Of a DNA stretch of 64,000 nt, positions 54,472-64,000 are shown in pieces. This DNA comes from Bisporella sp. PMI_857 (lineage: Eukaryota; Ascomycota; Leotiomycetes; Helotiales; Helotiaceae), in NCBI GenBank assembly GCA_021307315.1, contig JAJSPD010000084.1:124001-188000 (forward strand). The letters are read 5' to 3'. The notes beneath the pieces were generated by a model. That model saw only the letters and a program-made list of their open reading frames with translations. It was not told the origin of the DNA and did not search any database. The position numbers were made by a program, and so were the translations under genes. Numbering within the stretch: the first letter of the stretch is position 1; each line of letters starts with the position of its first letter.

Positions 54472-55986
54472 CTACGCCCGGTCATCTGCCAAGTGATCGT
54501 AGTCTTCCTGGCCAGATTCCCAAGCTGTAATCCACTCTGCAAGCCTCCGAGGGGGCCCTGGCAGTTGAGGGTTATTTGTATGGAAGTCGCGGATCTTTTG
54601 TGGTGAACCTATAAAGTTGGAGGCAGGATACCATTCTGGGTCCGGATCGTGGCCGACCCAGCTCACTTGATATTTCAGAACGTTCCTGATCTTGCGCACC
54701 GCTTTGATATCTTCGACTTCCCATTCCTCCTTTCCAGCAATCAGCTCTGCTTCTGGCTTAGGGTTCTCTTGGCCGGGTAACGGATTGTCTGGATCCTTAG
54801 TCAATACGTCGGGTGAAAAGACGTCATGGATTTTAGATCCAACAGGCAAAGCAAGCCTGTAAGCGTTGCCTACTTGTTCGGTAATTTCAAAAGGACCTAT
54901 CCACTGTTCGGCCAGCTTTCGGCTAGGCCTATAGTTCTTCAGGTTCTTGGTCGACAAGTAGACTTTATCCGTAACCTTCCAGTCGATGGCTCTTCGGTGC
55001 TTGTTCACCGAACGAGACATGCGTTCCTGAGCTTTCAGCATGTTTGCTTTGGCCAACTCCCATGATTCCTTCATGCGTTCAGCCAGTTTCCGTGCATCTT
55101 CGTAATTGAGCTTCTCTAATGGGGTATTGGCCTTTGGCGTATTCCAGTCCCAGCTCGTTCTAGGGTCAAGTCCGAACTTGAGCCGGTACGGTGCCATTCC
55201 AATAGAAGAGTGCGGAAGAGTCATCTGTGCTCTGTCAATCATAGGAAGCAATTCGCTCCAGTTGTCTTGATAGTAATTGACAAAAGGTCGGAGTCTTTGA
55301 TCGATATATTTGTTCATGATCTCGGTCTGGCCGTCTGTTTGCTTGTGGTAAGCCGTCGAGAGCTTGATCTTAACTCCAATAATTCTACAAAACTCATTCC
55401 AGAAAGAAGATACAAATTGAGGACCTCTATCAGAGACTATCGACTCCGGAGTGTGTCCGAATCGATATATCCACTGAAGGAAAAGAGTTGCCACGCCACG
55501 GGCGTCGATATTTTTGTGACAAGGAATCGTTACCGCATCTTTCCCTAACCGATCAATAAAGACCAGAATAGTGTCGAAGCCGTGCTTATCCTTGGGGAAC
55601 TCTTTGAAGTCCATGCAAAGGTGCTGCATCGGGTATGCGGGCACCGGTAGAGGGTGTAATAGACCTTGTTGCTTGGTCTGGTTAGAGTGGGCTGCTCTGC
55701 AATCCTTACAATTTGCAACGTATCGCTTACAGTCCGCACCCATGCCGACCCAGTAGTACTTTGGAGCAAGCAACTGGTAGGTCTTAGTTCCACCTGGGTG
55801 TGCGCTGGAGGGTTGACTATGCGCTTCCTGAATGAGGCGGGTACATAGAAGGGTGTCTCGGAGCACACACAGCCTTCCTTTGTGTAGTAGCAGCCCGTCC
55901 TCGATGTGATAACCTTCAGGTAAGGTTCTTCGTAAGCCAGGAAAGGACTCACGGTTGACTTGTCGTAGTTTGGTCACCAACTCCAC
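54472..55986 (-). pseudogene. Chromovirus integrase with chromodomain
   Basis: A 504-codon open frame. HHCC zinc-binding region with AHPGGTKTYQLLAPKYYW and CKRYVANCKDC; catalytic core with Asp in CMDFKEF, Asp in IVSDRGPQF and Glu in TDGQTEIMN; then the GPY/F-type region (WIGPFEITEQVGNAYRL) and, from residue 420, a chromodomain (WEVEDIKAVRKIRNVLKYQV, SWVGHDPDPEWYPASNF). Chromodomains of this kind steer integration to marked chromatin. The frame itself is intact, though separated from reverse transcriptase by breaks. Confidence 0.93.
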
Positions 55987-56035
55987 GGAGTCTAGGAGAG
56001 GTTTCGGGGGGTTTCGGGATCCAAAGAAGATATGT

Positions 56036-57705
56036 CTATAGCGGACACATATAGCTCGGCCAGCTCGGCATTGATTTGAGAATCGAGGCGATGGGTCCGA
56101 GAAGCACTCTAGAACGGCTGTCCTTCTTAGCTTCTTCCTGTGCAGCTACGTCTTGTTCTCTTCGGCTGAGGATATCAGCCTTAAGGTTGTTTTTGCCTGA
56201 CGTATACATAATCTTGAAGTTGAAGTCAGAAAGGAACTCCATCCAGCGTACTTGTTTGGCTGTGAGCACTTTAGTCGTCATGAAGTATTCCAATGACCTG
56301 TGATCCGAGTAAACGCTGACCTGGCCCTGAACCGACATAAGCTCGGGTCGCCACTTGCGGAATGCCTCCACAATGGCGTATAGCTCCTTGTCGTGGATCT
56401 CCCAGTTCACTTCATGCCTGACAGAACGTGCGAATAAAAGCCGACAGGGTACCATTGGCTTTGAGAGTGTTCCTGAGAAATGACACCAGCGATAACTCCG
56501 TCTGAGGAATCCGTTTCCAGCTTCGTAGGGAGTTCGGGGTTGAAGTGGTGAATGGCCTGAGCGGCCAGCAAGCTTTTTCGCAAATCCTCGAACGCTTGAT
56601 CACACTCTTCGACCATACAAACGGTTCGTGGGCGTGTGATCGTTGTCAGTAGTTTAGCTATTAAGCCGAAATTGCGAATAAACTGTCGGTAAATCCGCAA
56701 AATCCTAGAAAGGATTCACACCTGTAACGTAGTAAGTCGGCCCAGTTCCGCAACGGCTCAGTCTTATCAGGATCTACCTTAGTCCTTCAGTCGTCAAGAT
56801 GTATCCCAAATACTTAGTTCTCGTGACGTGGAACTCGCATTTGACATGTCGGCTTGGAGTCCGGCATCTCGAAGTCTTTGCAACACTTTCTTGACGTGTT
56901 CGACATAAGTAGTAAAGTCTTCGGAATAGATGAGAATATCGTCGAAGTATACTATACAAAAGTCATCTAGATATTCCATCAGAACGTCGTTCATGTACCG
57001 TTGGTACGTGGCAGGTCCATTAGTAAAGCCAAAAAGTAGCACCTTGCACTTGTAAAATCCGTAGCGGGTTCTGAACGTTGTGTATTCCTCAGACTCAGAG
57101 TCTATTCGGATTCTGTAGAAGGCCTGACGGATGTCGAGCTTTGTGAATATCTTAGCTTTTGACACTCGGCTCAACAATTCGTCAATCCTTGAAATGGAGT
57201 AAAAGTCGTTTCGGGTCAGAGCATTAAGCTTCCGGTAGTCGATGCAAAAACGCAGACCACCGTTAAGCTTCTTGACGAATAAGACAAAAGACGCGAAAAA
57301 GCTTTTGCTGTAAGCTATAAAACTTTTGCTCAGGTGCTCTAACAAATACTTCTTTACCGCTTTCAGCTCTTCCGCGGATTGTCGGTACAAAAGAGAAAAA
57401 TAGCTGGGCAAAGAAGCTTCCAACTGGATCTTGTGGTTATACGGGCGATAAGAAGGTAGCTTGTCTGATGCTATCTTAGAGAATACGTCTTGGAACAGAT
57501 CATACAATCTTAGTAGTCTGAAACGGATCTGTTGTTCGGTTTCTATATCCTCCGCAGCTTCTAATTCCTCAATGATCCGATTTATCTCGTATAAGCTAGT
57601 TTGAAAGAACTTAGTGCCACTTGATTTCATGTTGAAGTGTAGCGCGTTGGCGCTAATCTGGCAAATGTCGACTATTTTAGAAAGCTTTAAGAATTGTGCT
57701 TTCAC
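56036..57705 (-). pseudogene. Chromovirus reverse transcriptase and RNase H, frameshifted
   Basis: The RT frame 57705-56794 carries FASFVLFVKKLNGGLRFCID, KIFTKLDIRQAFYRIRI and the active-site YFDD (FCIVYFDDILIYSE). It loses frame near 56840. The RNase H part continues in frames 56700-56407 (LETDSSDGVIAGVIS) and 56455-56036 (NWEIHDKELYAIVEAFRKW; SDHRSLEYFM; LKADILSRRE). At least two frameshifts separate these pieces. Confidence 0.9.
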
Positions 57706-57855
57706 TTTCCTTTAGAGTCGGAAGGTTCTCGTATAGGATTCGGAGAAAGCTCGGAGTACAGAGCTCCGGATAAGTGCTATTAAAATAGGACGTGATCTTC
57801 TCATCCGCCGCACTTCCTCCACTTCTAGCGCTTGATTTCTTCTGTCTGCATCCAC

Positions 57856-58332
57856 TTAGTAATCGCTATGACTGTTAATAAGTTTCCGGGATTCATAAAA
57901 GATCATCAGTTCCCTAGACCACAACTTGGTCGGAGGGTATTCGGAAGGCCAAATAAGTCGACTCCGAGCTGAGTCCAATTTGATCTTGAAATAACTCAAC
58001 CACTTGTTACCGATAATAGCGTCTTGATTTCCCAGGTCCAGAATCACAAAAGGGCAATTGTATATCCGCCGACCATCAATAGTCAAGTGTAGGCGAATGT
58101 ATTGAGACACGCGACTAGATATCTTCTTCTGAAATCCTCTGATTAGCACGGAGTAAAGTAGTTGTCGGATAGGAGTGCTAAAAGCATTAGATAAACGAAT
58201 TGCAAAAAAACGATTTATGAAAAGGTAACCATTTGCTCCTGTGTCTGCCAACGAGTGCAATAAAATTCCAGTTCCATTCATGCTAAGCTGGCAAGAAACT
58301 AAAAACTGTTTTCCACCCATCAATTTTGTCAA
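57856..58332 (-). pseudogene. Chromovirus aspartic protease region
   Basis: Reads HSLADTGANGYLFINRFFA, with the D-T-G-A active site of retroviral-type proteases, and CPFVILDLGNQDAIIGNKWL. Separated from gag and RT by frame breaks. Confidence 0.82.
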
Positions 58333-58429
58333 GTCCAGCTTTGACAGATCACATTTGCGTAGGCCTAAGAACGAGCCTTTGCCTAAGCCTCGTCGTTTTC
58401 CTCTTAATCCCCATGCTCTTCATCCTCCA

Positions 58430-59958
58430 CTAGTCCTTTCTGTTCCTGTTCCGTATCCTCTCCGACGATCTCTCTGATCGCAGGTCCTTGTAGCATTCAT
58501 TAGCGAAGTGTCCAAGCTTTCCGCACTTGAAACACGTCTTCTTTGTTGTTGCCTTGAGCGAGTCGGTAGAGTAAGTAACAGAAGTTTTCCCAGCAGAGGT
58601 AGAAGATCTGTGTCGGAAAAGATAAGTACCCGAACCAGAGTTCCGTGCAACCGTAGCAGCTACAGCCGAAGTTTTTGGTGTTGATAAAAGTTTTTCCGCA
58701 GTTGGCTTTTCCGTCTTGTAAGCTCTTTTGGTGTAGAAAGTGTTCAGCTGAACAATTCTACGAGTCTCCATGTCAATAGCTGTCAAAGCGTGTATCATCT
58801 CCGTGAAATCTCCCTTCCATTAGTGCTTGAAACCCACGGAGGCGATTCGGAAGGAGTTCGATATTTTATCCACATAAAAAAGAACCATTCCGCTTGCTTA
58901 TCTTTCCTTTGGTAGCTAGACTGAGGAATCTGGCCTTGAACTAGAAGAACGTTTCACCAGCGTAGCTAGCGCTTCCCATCCTCATATCGTGAAACTCGTT
59001 CCGCGCTTCCTCTGTTTCATGCCCGGTCAGATAGTAAGTAGCTAAAAGCTCTAACATCTCTTCCGCGTTGTTAAAACCTTCTTTAGACAAGTAAATGTCT
59101 TCCAAGTATCCTTTGGCCCGTCCTTTAGTTGCTCCCACACTAAAGCTCTTTGAGAATGAATTGTCGGATAGTGGTCAAAGTTAACCACTAGACGTCCCGG
59201 ATAAAACTTCCATTGATGGTAAGTAGACTATCTCCTTTGTCTAGAGGATCTATCTTTTCCGTCAGCTCCGTCTTTCTAGGCGAGAGAAAATAGAAGTCTG
59301 ATCAGCGTCAGGAGTTCCTTGTGGCTGATCCCGAGAGTTGTGGAATTGTTTGAATAGCTAGTTCCGTGTAGAGAACCATCCCTTATAGTTGTCGCAAGCT
59401 TGAAGCTCTGGAACGTGGCGTTTCTTGTAATGCAACGGATCCACAGCAGGTCGGCGTCTGTTCTGATCTTGGACTAATTGGGCAGTTAGCCGAGTTAGCT
59501 CTGCAATTGAGTTTTGCAAAGCAAGAACTCCGCGCGATTGTCCTGCTGTATGCGTTCCGCGTCGCTTGCTCTTGTTTCCAATGATTGAATAATGCCGCGC
59601 ATTTCATCAGGATTGCTGTAGTTGCAAAGATCTCGCGCACGTTGAGTTGTACGGGATCTAGATAAAAAGGCATTGAGTAGAGGTTGACTCTCCTGCAAGA
59701 GTCTGACTGTCCTGCGCTCCGTCGGCTGGAACGTAGTCCTGTGGTTGTAATGCCGACATAATGACCTATGTCGGTAGGGATTCGGTGGTGAGTATGAGGT
59801 GTATAGAAGAACAAGTTTCCGGTTAGCCTGTTGCTGCCTGTCTTCTGTCCGCAATTTCCTCTGCGCAAAGGGGGTTCTTGAAGGATCTCTGATATCCTCC
59901 CTGACGTCTCCACGACGATTTTTACTGGCTGCACGCGCTGAACCAAACCCAGGCTCAC
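58430..59958 (-). pseudogene. Chromovirus gag, fragmented
   Basis: Pieces in several frames: RAKGYLEDIYLSKEGFNNAE and LLATYYLTGHETEEARNEFH (59138-58941), then MIHALTAIDMETRRIVQ and the zinc knuckle CFKCGKLGHFANEC (C-x2-C-x4-H-x4-C) in 58798-58430. The N-terminal part (59958-59383) is eroded by frameshifts. Confidence 0.8.
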
Positions 59959-60096
59959 CAGCTGTCCGAGAGATCTCTGGAATCTCGGCTATTTGAGGAT
60001 ATCTAATAGAATAAGACTTTGCACCGAATCAGGTCCGGTATAGTAGAATAAACTCGAAAATGGGATATTATAAAAAGGCCGTCCCCGGCTGACTTG

Positions 60097-60108
60097 ATGT
60101 TTTTGTAT
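60097..60108 (-). promoter_or_regulatory. Self-priming primer-binding site of the chromovirus
   Basis: Just inside the 5' LTR the element-sense strand reads ATACAAAAACAT, the exact reverse complement of ATGTTTTTGTAT inside the same LTR (plus-strand 60206-60217), about 38 bp downstream of a TATATA box at 60250-60255. This is the arrangement of Tf1/sushi-type elements, in which the transcript 5' end folds back to prime reverse transcription. No tRNA-like TGG site is present. Confidence 0.7.
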
Positions 60109-60110
60109 AA

Positions 60111-60369
60111 TGTAACGACGCAAGGAATCACGGGCTAGAATAGAGGCATATAGGAGTGCGTACAATAGGCTGACAGTGATTGCCTTATAGGTCTACCTAC
60201 GAAGGATACAAAAACATGAGGAACAACTGTAGAGAGTGGGAGCAGACCTTATATAGGCGACTCCGACTCTCCTCCGTATCGGCTCTGAAACCCCTCATAC
60301 CCTGATCTTCAGCCTCCTGATCCCGTGCCATGGCCTCCGTGTCGCACCTTGGGCATACCGGTTGTTACA
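60111..60369 (-). repeat. 5' LTR of the chromovirus (259 bp)
   Basis: Same termini as the 3' LTR. It contains the TATA box at 60250-60255 and the presumed transcript start region near 60217. Confidence 0.92.
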
Positions 60370-61199
60370 AACATAACTATATGTAAACTGTGTACAAGCA
60401 ATACAGCTTTTTTATTAGTTCAAAAGTTTACAAAAGTTTACGGAGTTGTTTTTGTTGTAGCAGTAAAGAATTTCAATATTATTGAAGCACCGTTGCCAAG
60501 GTTTAGTAAGGCTACTAAGTCCTGTAAACTCCTAAGCTAATCAACTCCGTGTAAAATAAACTTCGGTTGTTTAAGCTCGCTTCGGTTGCCAAGTTTTAGT
60601 AAGGCTACCAAATCTTGTTAACTCTTAAGCCAATAAAAATAAATTATTGGAAGTTAGTATTATCCCAATAGTGAGTTATACTGTTGCTTGCTATTGTATC
60701 AGGTTTGCTTTGCAATAACAACAATAACAACAATAATAGTTGTTGTATGTAAGCAATACTCATTAAACAAGCATAAATTGTTGAATACTGTTTGTTTTCT
60801 GTATACAAAGAAGCGGTAAGATATAGAATTAACTCGTTTATACTCGATTGTTACTATTGTAAATCTTTGTTATACAAATAAAGTATTATTTGACTTACAA
60901 TAGTAAAGCAACCACAGTAAACAACTGTTTGAAATATAAATAACTTAACTTCTGCCAACTTCTGATAACTTCTGAACTTCAACAACCACTACAACTACAA
61001 CTACTACATATAAATCTATCAGAATGGTTTGGCCTGTTTCGCGGGCTCAATAGGCTATAGCTTACTTACCAAATTTCCCGGGCTTCGGCCCAGTTACTAT
61101 CTTTCCCGATGGGGCTTTACGCCGAGAGCGCTTCCAGCGCAACTTCCTGTATGTTTCTTTCAATTTATAGATCTGTAGTAGTATTAGTATTAGTGCTAG
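60370..61199. other. AT-rich, RIP-like intergenic DNA
   Basis: Repeated short motifs (AAGTTTACAAAAGTTTAC; CAAGTTTTAGTAAGGCTAC near 60495 and again near 60590). No gene. Confidence 0.45.
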
Positions 61200-62058
61200 T
61201 AGTAACTAATCGGAAATAGCTCTGCTCGTGCTGCCGCCGCTGCTCGCGCTGCCTCTCTCCGCCGCCGCCATGCTGCCGTTCGCGCTGCTATTCGCGCCGC
61301 AGCACCACTACCACCACCACTATCACCATCACCGCCACCACCACCACCAGCTCTCTCTCCCGTCCTTCGGAACGACGACAACGACGATAATGATGATAAA
61401 GAAGGATTTTTTCCTTTTAGTCCGGCTTCGGACGAAGAGGAAGAGGAGTAAGTATATATTATTAGTTAATACTTATCAATAAGCATTACTAACTAAGTTC
61501 AGACCCGTCCCCTTTCCTCCCGCCGCTGCCGCCGCCGCCACCGCCGCTTCTGTCCTCGCCCCTGGTGAGGCGGAGAACTCCGCCATGTCCCAGGTGGAGT
61601 TCGATGCCTCCCAGGTGGCCAATTAGCCACGACTTCCTTGAAGCTGGCAAGCCAGCGGCAAGTCGGCCGCTCTATATACGCCAGTTATCACTGGCAAATA
61701 GTGGTCGCAGACCGCCGAGCAGATAGAAGCCTTCGAGCCAAAAAGGAACGACTTCGGTCATATTGGCCGAATTATAGAGACAGAGTTGGGGGAGAAGTTA
61801 GTAAGAGATGCGCGGTGCACTGCCTGTCGGCAGTTAAACCAGAAGTGTTAAGTCTACTCTGCAAAGGGTAGACAGCAGGTGTCTCGTCCCGGGAGTACCT
61901 GTGCTCGCTGTCGGGTGGCTGGCCGCGCTGGCGGTTGCAGTCTCTCGACGCGTAAGTCGAGCCAGGATCCGCGCGGACCACCCCCGCCTCCTGGTTTTCC
62001 GCGACCTTTGTTGCCCCGCCCGCTTTCGCTGGGTGCTAGCGGCAGTGGCATCGCTGCA
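61200..62058 (+). pseudogene. DUF3716-like Cys-rich protein gene, interrupted
   Basis: An Ala/Arg/Pro-rich N-terminal region (ARAAAAARAASLRRRHAAV; PLPPPLSPSPPPPPP) reaches an intron at 61448-61502 (GTAAGT, CTAACTAAG, CAG). The next exon reads PVPFPPAAAAAATAASVLAP and SAMSQVEFDASQVA, then TAG at 61624. Further on, another frame gives WSQTAEQIEAFEPKRNDFGH, IGRIIETELGEKLVRDARC and a Cys pattern CTACRQLNQKC...CARCRVAGRAGGC, as in the DUF3716 family of fungal proteins. A stop follows QKC at about 61851. Function of the family is unknown. Confidence 0.6.
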
Positions 62059-62085
62059 TAGTTGAAGGGAAAGTGGTTCGCTCTC

Positions 62086-62540
62086 TGCTTGTTAATGCTT
62101 CGTGGGGAAAGCTTCTAATAAGCCTCAAAAAACTTAGTAAGTCGTAGACCGAACAGGCCTAAGTGTCCTTGATAGGCCCAACTGCAAGTATTAGCTTGCA
62201 TAGCACTCGTGTTTTTTTTGTCCGCTTTTTGCTTGTTGATGCTTCGTGGAGAAAGCTTCTGATAAACCTCAAAAAGACTTAGTAAGTCGTAAACCGAACA
62301 GGCCTGAATATTCTTGATGAGCCTAACCGCAAGTATTAGCTTGCATAGCACTTATGTTTTCTTTTGTTCTGGGGTTGGCGAGTTGCTAGTGTTTAGTTTT
62401 TAGTTAGCTTTCTGCTTGTTAATACTTCGTGGAGAAAGCTTTTAATAAACCTCAGAAAAACTTAGTAAGTTGTAAACCGAACGAGCTTGAATGTTTTTAA
62501 TAGGCTTAACCGCAAATATTAGCTTGTATAGCATAAATAC
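62086..62540 (+). repeat. Three-copy tandem repeat, unit about 130 bp
   Basis: Copies at about 62086-62210, 62230-62356 and 62413-62540 each begin TGCTTGTTAATGCTTCGTGG-like and end ATTAGCTTGCATAGCA-like, with unequal spacers of 20-56 bp. Divergence rises from copy 1 to copy 3, mostly by C-to-T/G-to-A type changes. Confidence 0.88.
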
Positions 62541-63470
62541 ATTTGATTCTCGAGATTAATACTTTTTGAAATTTGTAGTAACAATTGTAACGTTCAAGCT
62601 TATTTAAATACTGACCCGCTTAAATACAGCGTTTTTATTAGCTTAGAAATTCTCAGAAGTTCTTAAAAGTTCAATTAGCCAATAAAAGCAGGTTTACTAG
62701 TCTGTTTTAAGTTAAAGCGAAATTTTATTTGAAAGTTTTCTACTTTACTAGTTTCCGAAATTGCCTGCTAAAAAAATTTGAACACCGAAAGCTAGATATT
62801 TAAAAACGTTATTATCGAATTCTGAAATAGCTACATACAAAATCTCATTTTTTAGCTCGAGCAATACAACCTTTATTTGCTTTTCAGGTTTTTAGCGGTT
62901 TTTACTTTGAAAAAAGTTGATTCCGAGCAGAAAACAAGTAAAATATTCTGTCTAAAACGCTATAAAAGTACATGAACTTGACATAATTTGTATTATACTT
63001 GCTTTTTAATTATATCAAGTAATCCAAACTTTTGCAAACTCTTAAGCTAATCAAATAAAAAAACTAAGCGAAATCTTCCACTTTATTAGTTTTGAGCAAA
63101 AAAAGTTATACTAACTATTGCACTTAACTAACTTTTGCAATTCCCTAAAAACTTCTTTAAACTTCTGCAAACTTTTGAACCAATCAAATATTCAGTTCCA
63201 GTTTAGTCGCTCTTAATATAGCTTTTTCGAATAAATCGAATTTATTACTATTGCCTTTTACTGATTCGACTCAAAATATAAAGTTTCCAGATACTTTACT
63301 ATACGATTTTAGTATTATATTTTCTTTTTTTTCAACATTTGTTTTAAAAACTTTAAATTATTCTAGTTTTACTCGCAAATCCGCAAAACCTACTTTAGTC
63401 GACTTTTCGTTTGCATCGACTTTTCAAAACTCTATTATTTACTAAAGACGCAAAAATAAACTAGAAGCGT
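62541..63470. other. AT-rich intergenic DNA
   Basis: No gene. Long TTTAA/AAACTT-rich stretch, with repeated AACTTTTGCAAACT motifs. Confidence 0.45.
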
Positions 63471-63479
63471 TTGTAACGT

Positions 63480-64000
63480 TTTTAACTAACGCAAATTAGA
63501 CATTCGAAAAAATGATCGAAACGTGAGTTCAAAAAAAAAGCACACGATATCCCGAAGTAGTCATCCAATCCCGACAATATAGCACAGCCAAAAAACGTCA
63601 AGCTATTTTAGTTGCTGCTTTTCAAAGCAATAATGTGCTAAATTCGTGCACGGTCGATAACGTTGTATCGACTATCAATGAAGAATTAGTCGCTTTTGTA
63701 GCGTCTTCTTATTTTTTTGGCAAATATACTTATACTAGTCATCCGGAATCTATCGAGTTCGAACAAGCCGCCCCTGATATTGCTAAAATAGCTCCAACTT
63801 ATTATAAATTAATTAGCAATATTATGTCTAATTCTCGCGATTTCTAAACTAGCCAGTCGATGCTACAAAAGCAAAATAACAAGTTTTTTAATCGAATTGT
63901 TATGACTACATTTATGATATGTATATTAAAAGCGAAACACAATTCAAACTTTTTGCTTTTGTACTAAACTTTTATTTGCTTGGGTCTGGTGTAAAACGTC
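63480..64000 (+). pseudogene. DUF6589-like repeat-family gene fragment, runs off the window
   Basis: Open pieces read SNNVLNSCTVDNVVSTINEE, YKLISNIMSNSRDF, then in shifted frames RIVMTTFMICILKAKHNSNF and LNFYLLGSGVKR at the very end. This resembles a large uncharacterised fungal protein family (DUF6589) often found in repeats. TAA at 63845-63847 and later stops break the frame; AT-rich codon use points to RIP. The gene continues beyond 64000. Confidence 0.5.

Larger units (their letters stand above)
53337..60369 (-). mobile_element. Ty3/gypsy chromovirus, both LTRs, eroded coding region (7.0 kb)
   Basis: LTRs at 53337-53596 and 60111-60369 (TGTAACGACG ... GGTTGTTACA, about 95% alike by eye) bracket minus-strand gag, protease, reverse transcriptase, RNase H and integrase with a C-terminal chromodomain. 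A polypurine tract (complement of 53597-53615) precedes the 3' LTR, and a self-priming-type primer site follows the 5' LTR. Coding is split by several frameshifts, so this copy is not autonomous. Flanking 5-mers differ (CAAAT and AACAT), and the Fot1 sequence on the left does not resume on the right. Confidence 0.92.

Noticed and set aside
61196..61381. Gly/Ala/Arg-rich frame on the minus strand
   Set aside because: Antisense reading of the Ala/Pro/His-coding repeats of the DUF3716-like gene.

Overview
The window reads as an accessory, transposon-rich compartment of a filamentous ascomycete (Pezizomycotina). The pointers are short introns of 45-106 bp with GT..AG ends and CTAAC/CTAAT branch sites, families largely confined to such fungi (Zn2Cys6 regulator, HET, NACHT, patatin-ankyrin, PTH11-type rhodopsin protein, DUF3435 tyrosine recombinase), and AT-rich blocks and C-to-T-type nonsense changes that look like repeat-induced point mutation (RIP). 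No bacterial-style operon, rRNA, tRNA or CRISPR was found. All functional names come from reading motifs by eye.

Layout. 1-8.1 kb: a Zn2Cys6 regulator with one in-frame stop, then an apparently intact five-exon DUF3435 tyrosine recombinase on the minus strand, the kind of gene that mobilises Starship giant transposons. 8.1-9.7 kb: an AT-rich block, one probable and one certain solo LTR (the latter with an exact 5-bp target duplication inside a tandem repeat). 10-14.3 kb: a broken alpha/beta-hydrolase gene, a P-loop remnant and a small Gln-rich ORF. 14.5-20 kb: a Tc1-like remnant, an unknown gene, dispersed and foldback repeats, and an intact 441-residue coiled-coil protein. 20-26.3 kb: a duplicated block of more than 1 kb carrying two intact Tc1/mariner-type transposons and two MITEs, one nested in a transposon. 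26.4-36 kb: a NACHT remnant, a patatin / CxxC-cluster / ankyrin gene cut by a truncated kinase-gene copy, and a HET-related pseudogene. 36.3-40.3 kb: a mosaic of FAD-monooxygenase, hAT, gag, LINE, LTR and Tc1 fragments plus a TIR element. 40.9-47.4 kb: an F-box gene with one stop, an apparently intact HP1 heterochromatin gene, a PTH11-like gene and a small MADS-like ORF. 47.5-52.2 kb: MITE and Fot1/pogo remnants, a gag fragment, and an intact 794-residue coiled-coil / nuclease-like / kinase-like gene. 52.9-60.4 kb: a Fot1/pogo remnant and a 7-kb chromovirus with both LTRs, a self-priming-type primer site and a possible antisense accessory gene. 60.4-64 kb: AT-rich DNA, a DUF3716-like pseudogene, a three-copy 130-bp tandem repeat and a DUF6589-like fragment running off the end.

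The themes fit together. Host genes of the self-recognition class (NACHT, HET, patatin, hydrolase, ankyrin) lie among mobile elements and are mostly broken. The few intact frames are mobility or chromatin related: recombinase, two transposases, coiled-coil protein, kinase fusion and HP1. Several otherwise continuous genes are stopped by one TGG-to-TAG or CAA-to-TAA type change, as expected where RIP leaks into neighbouring sequence.
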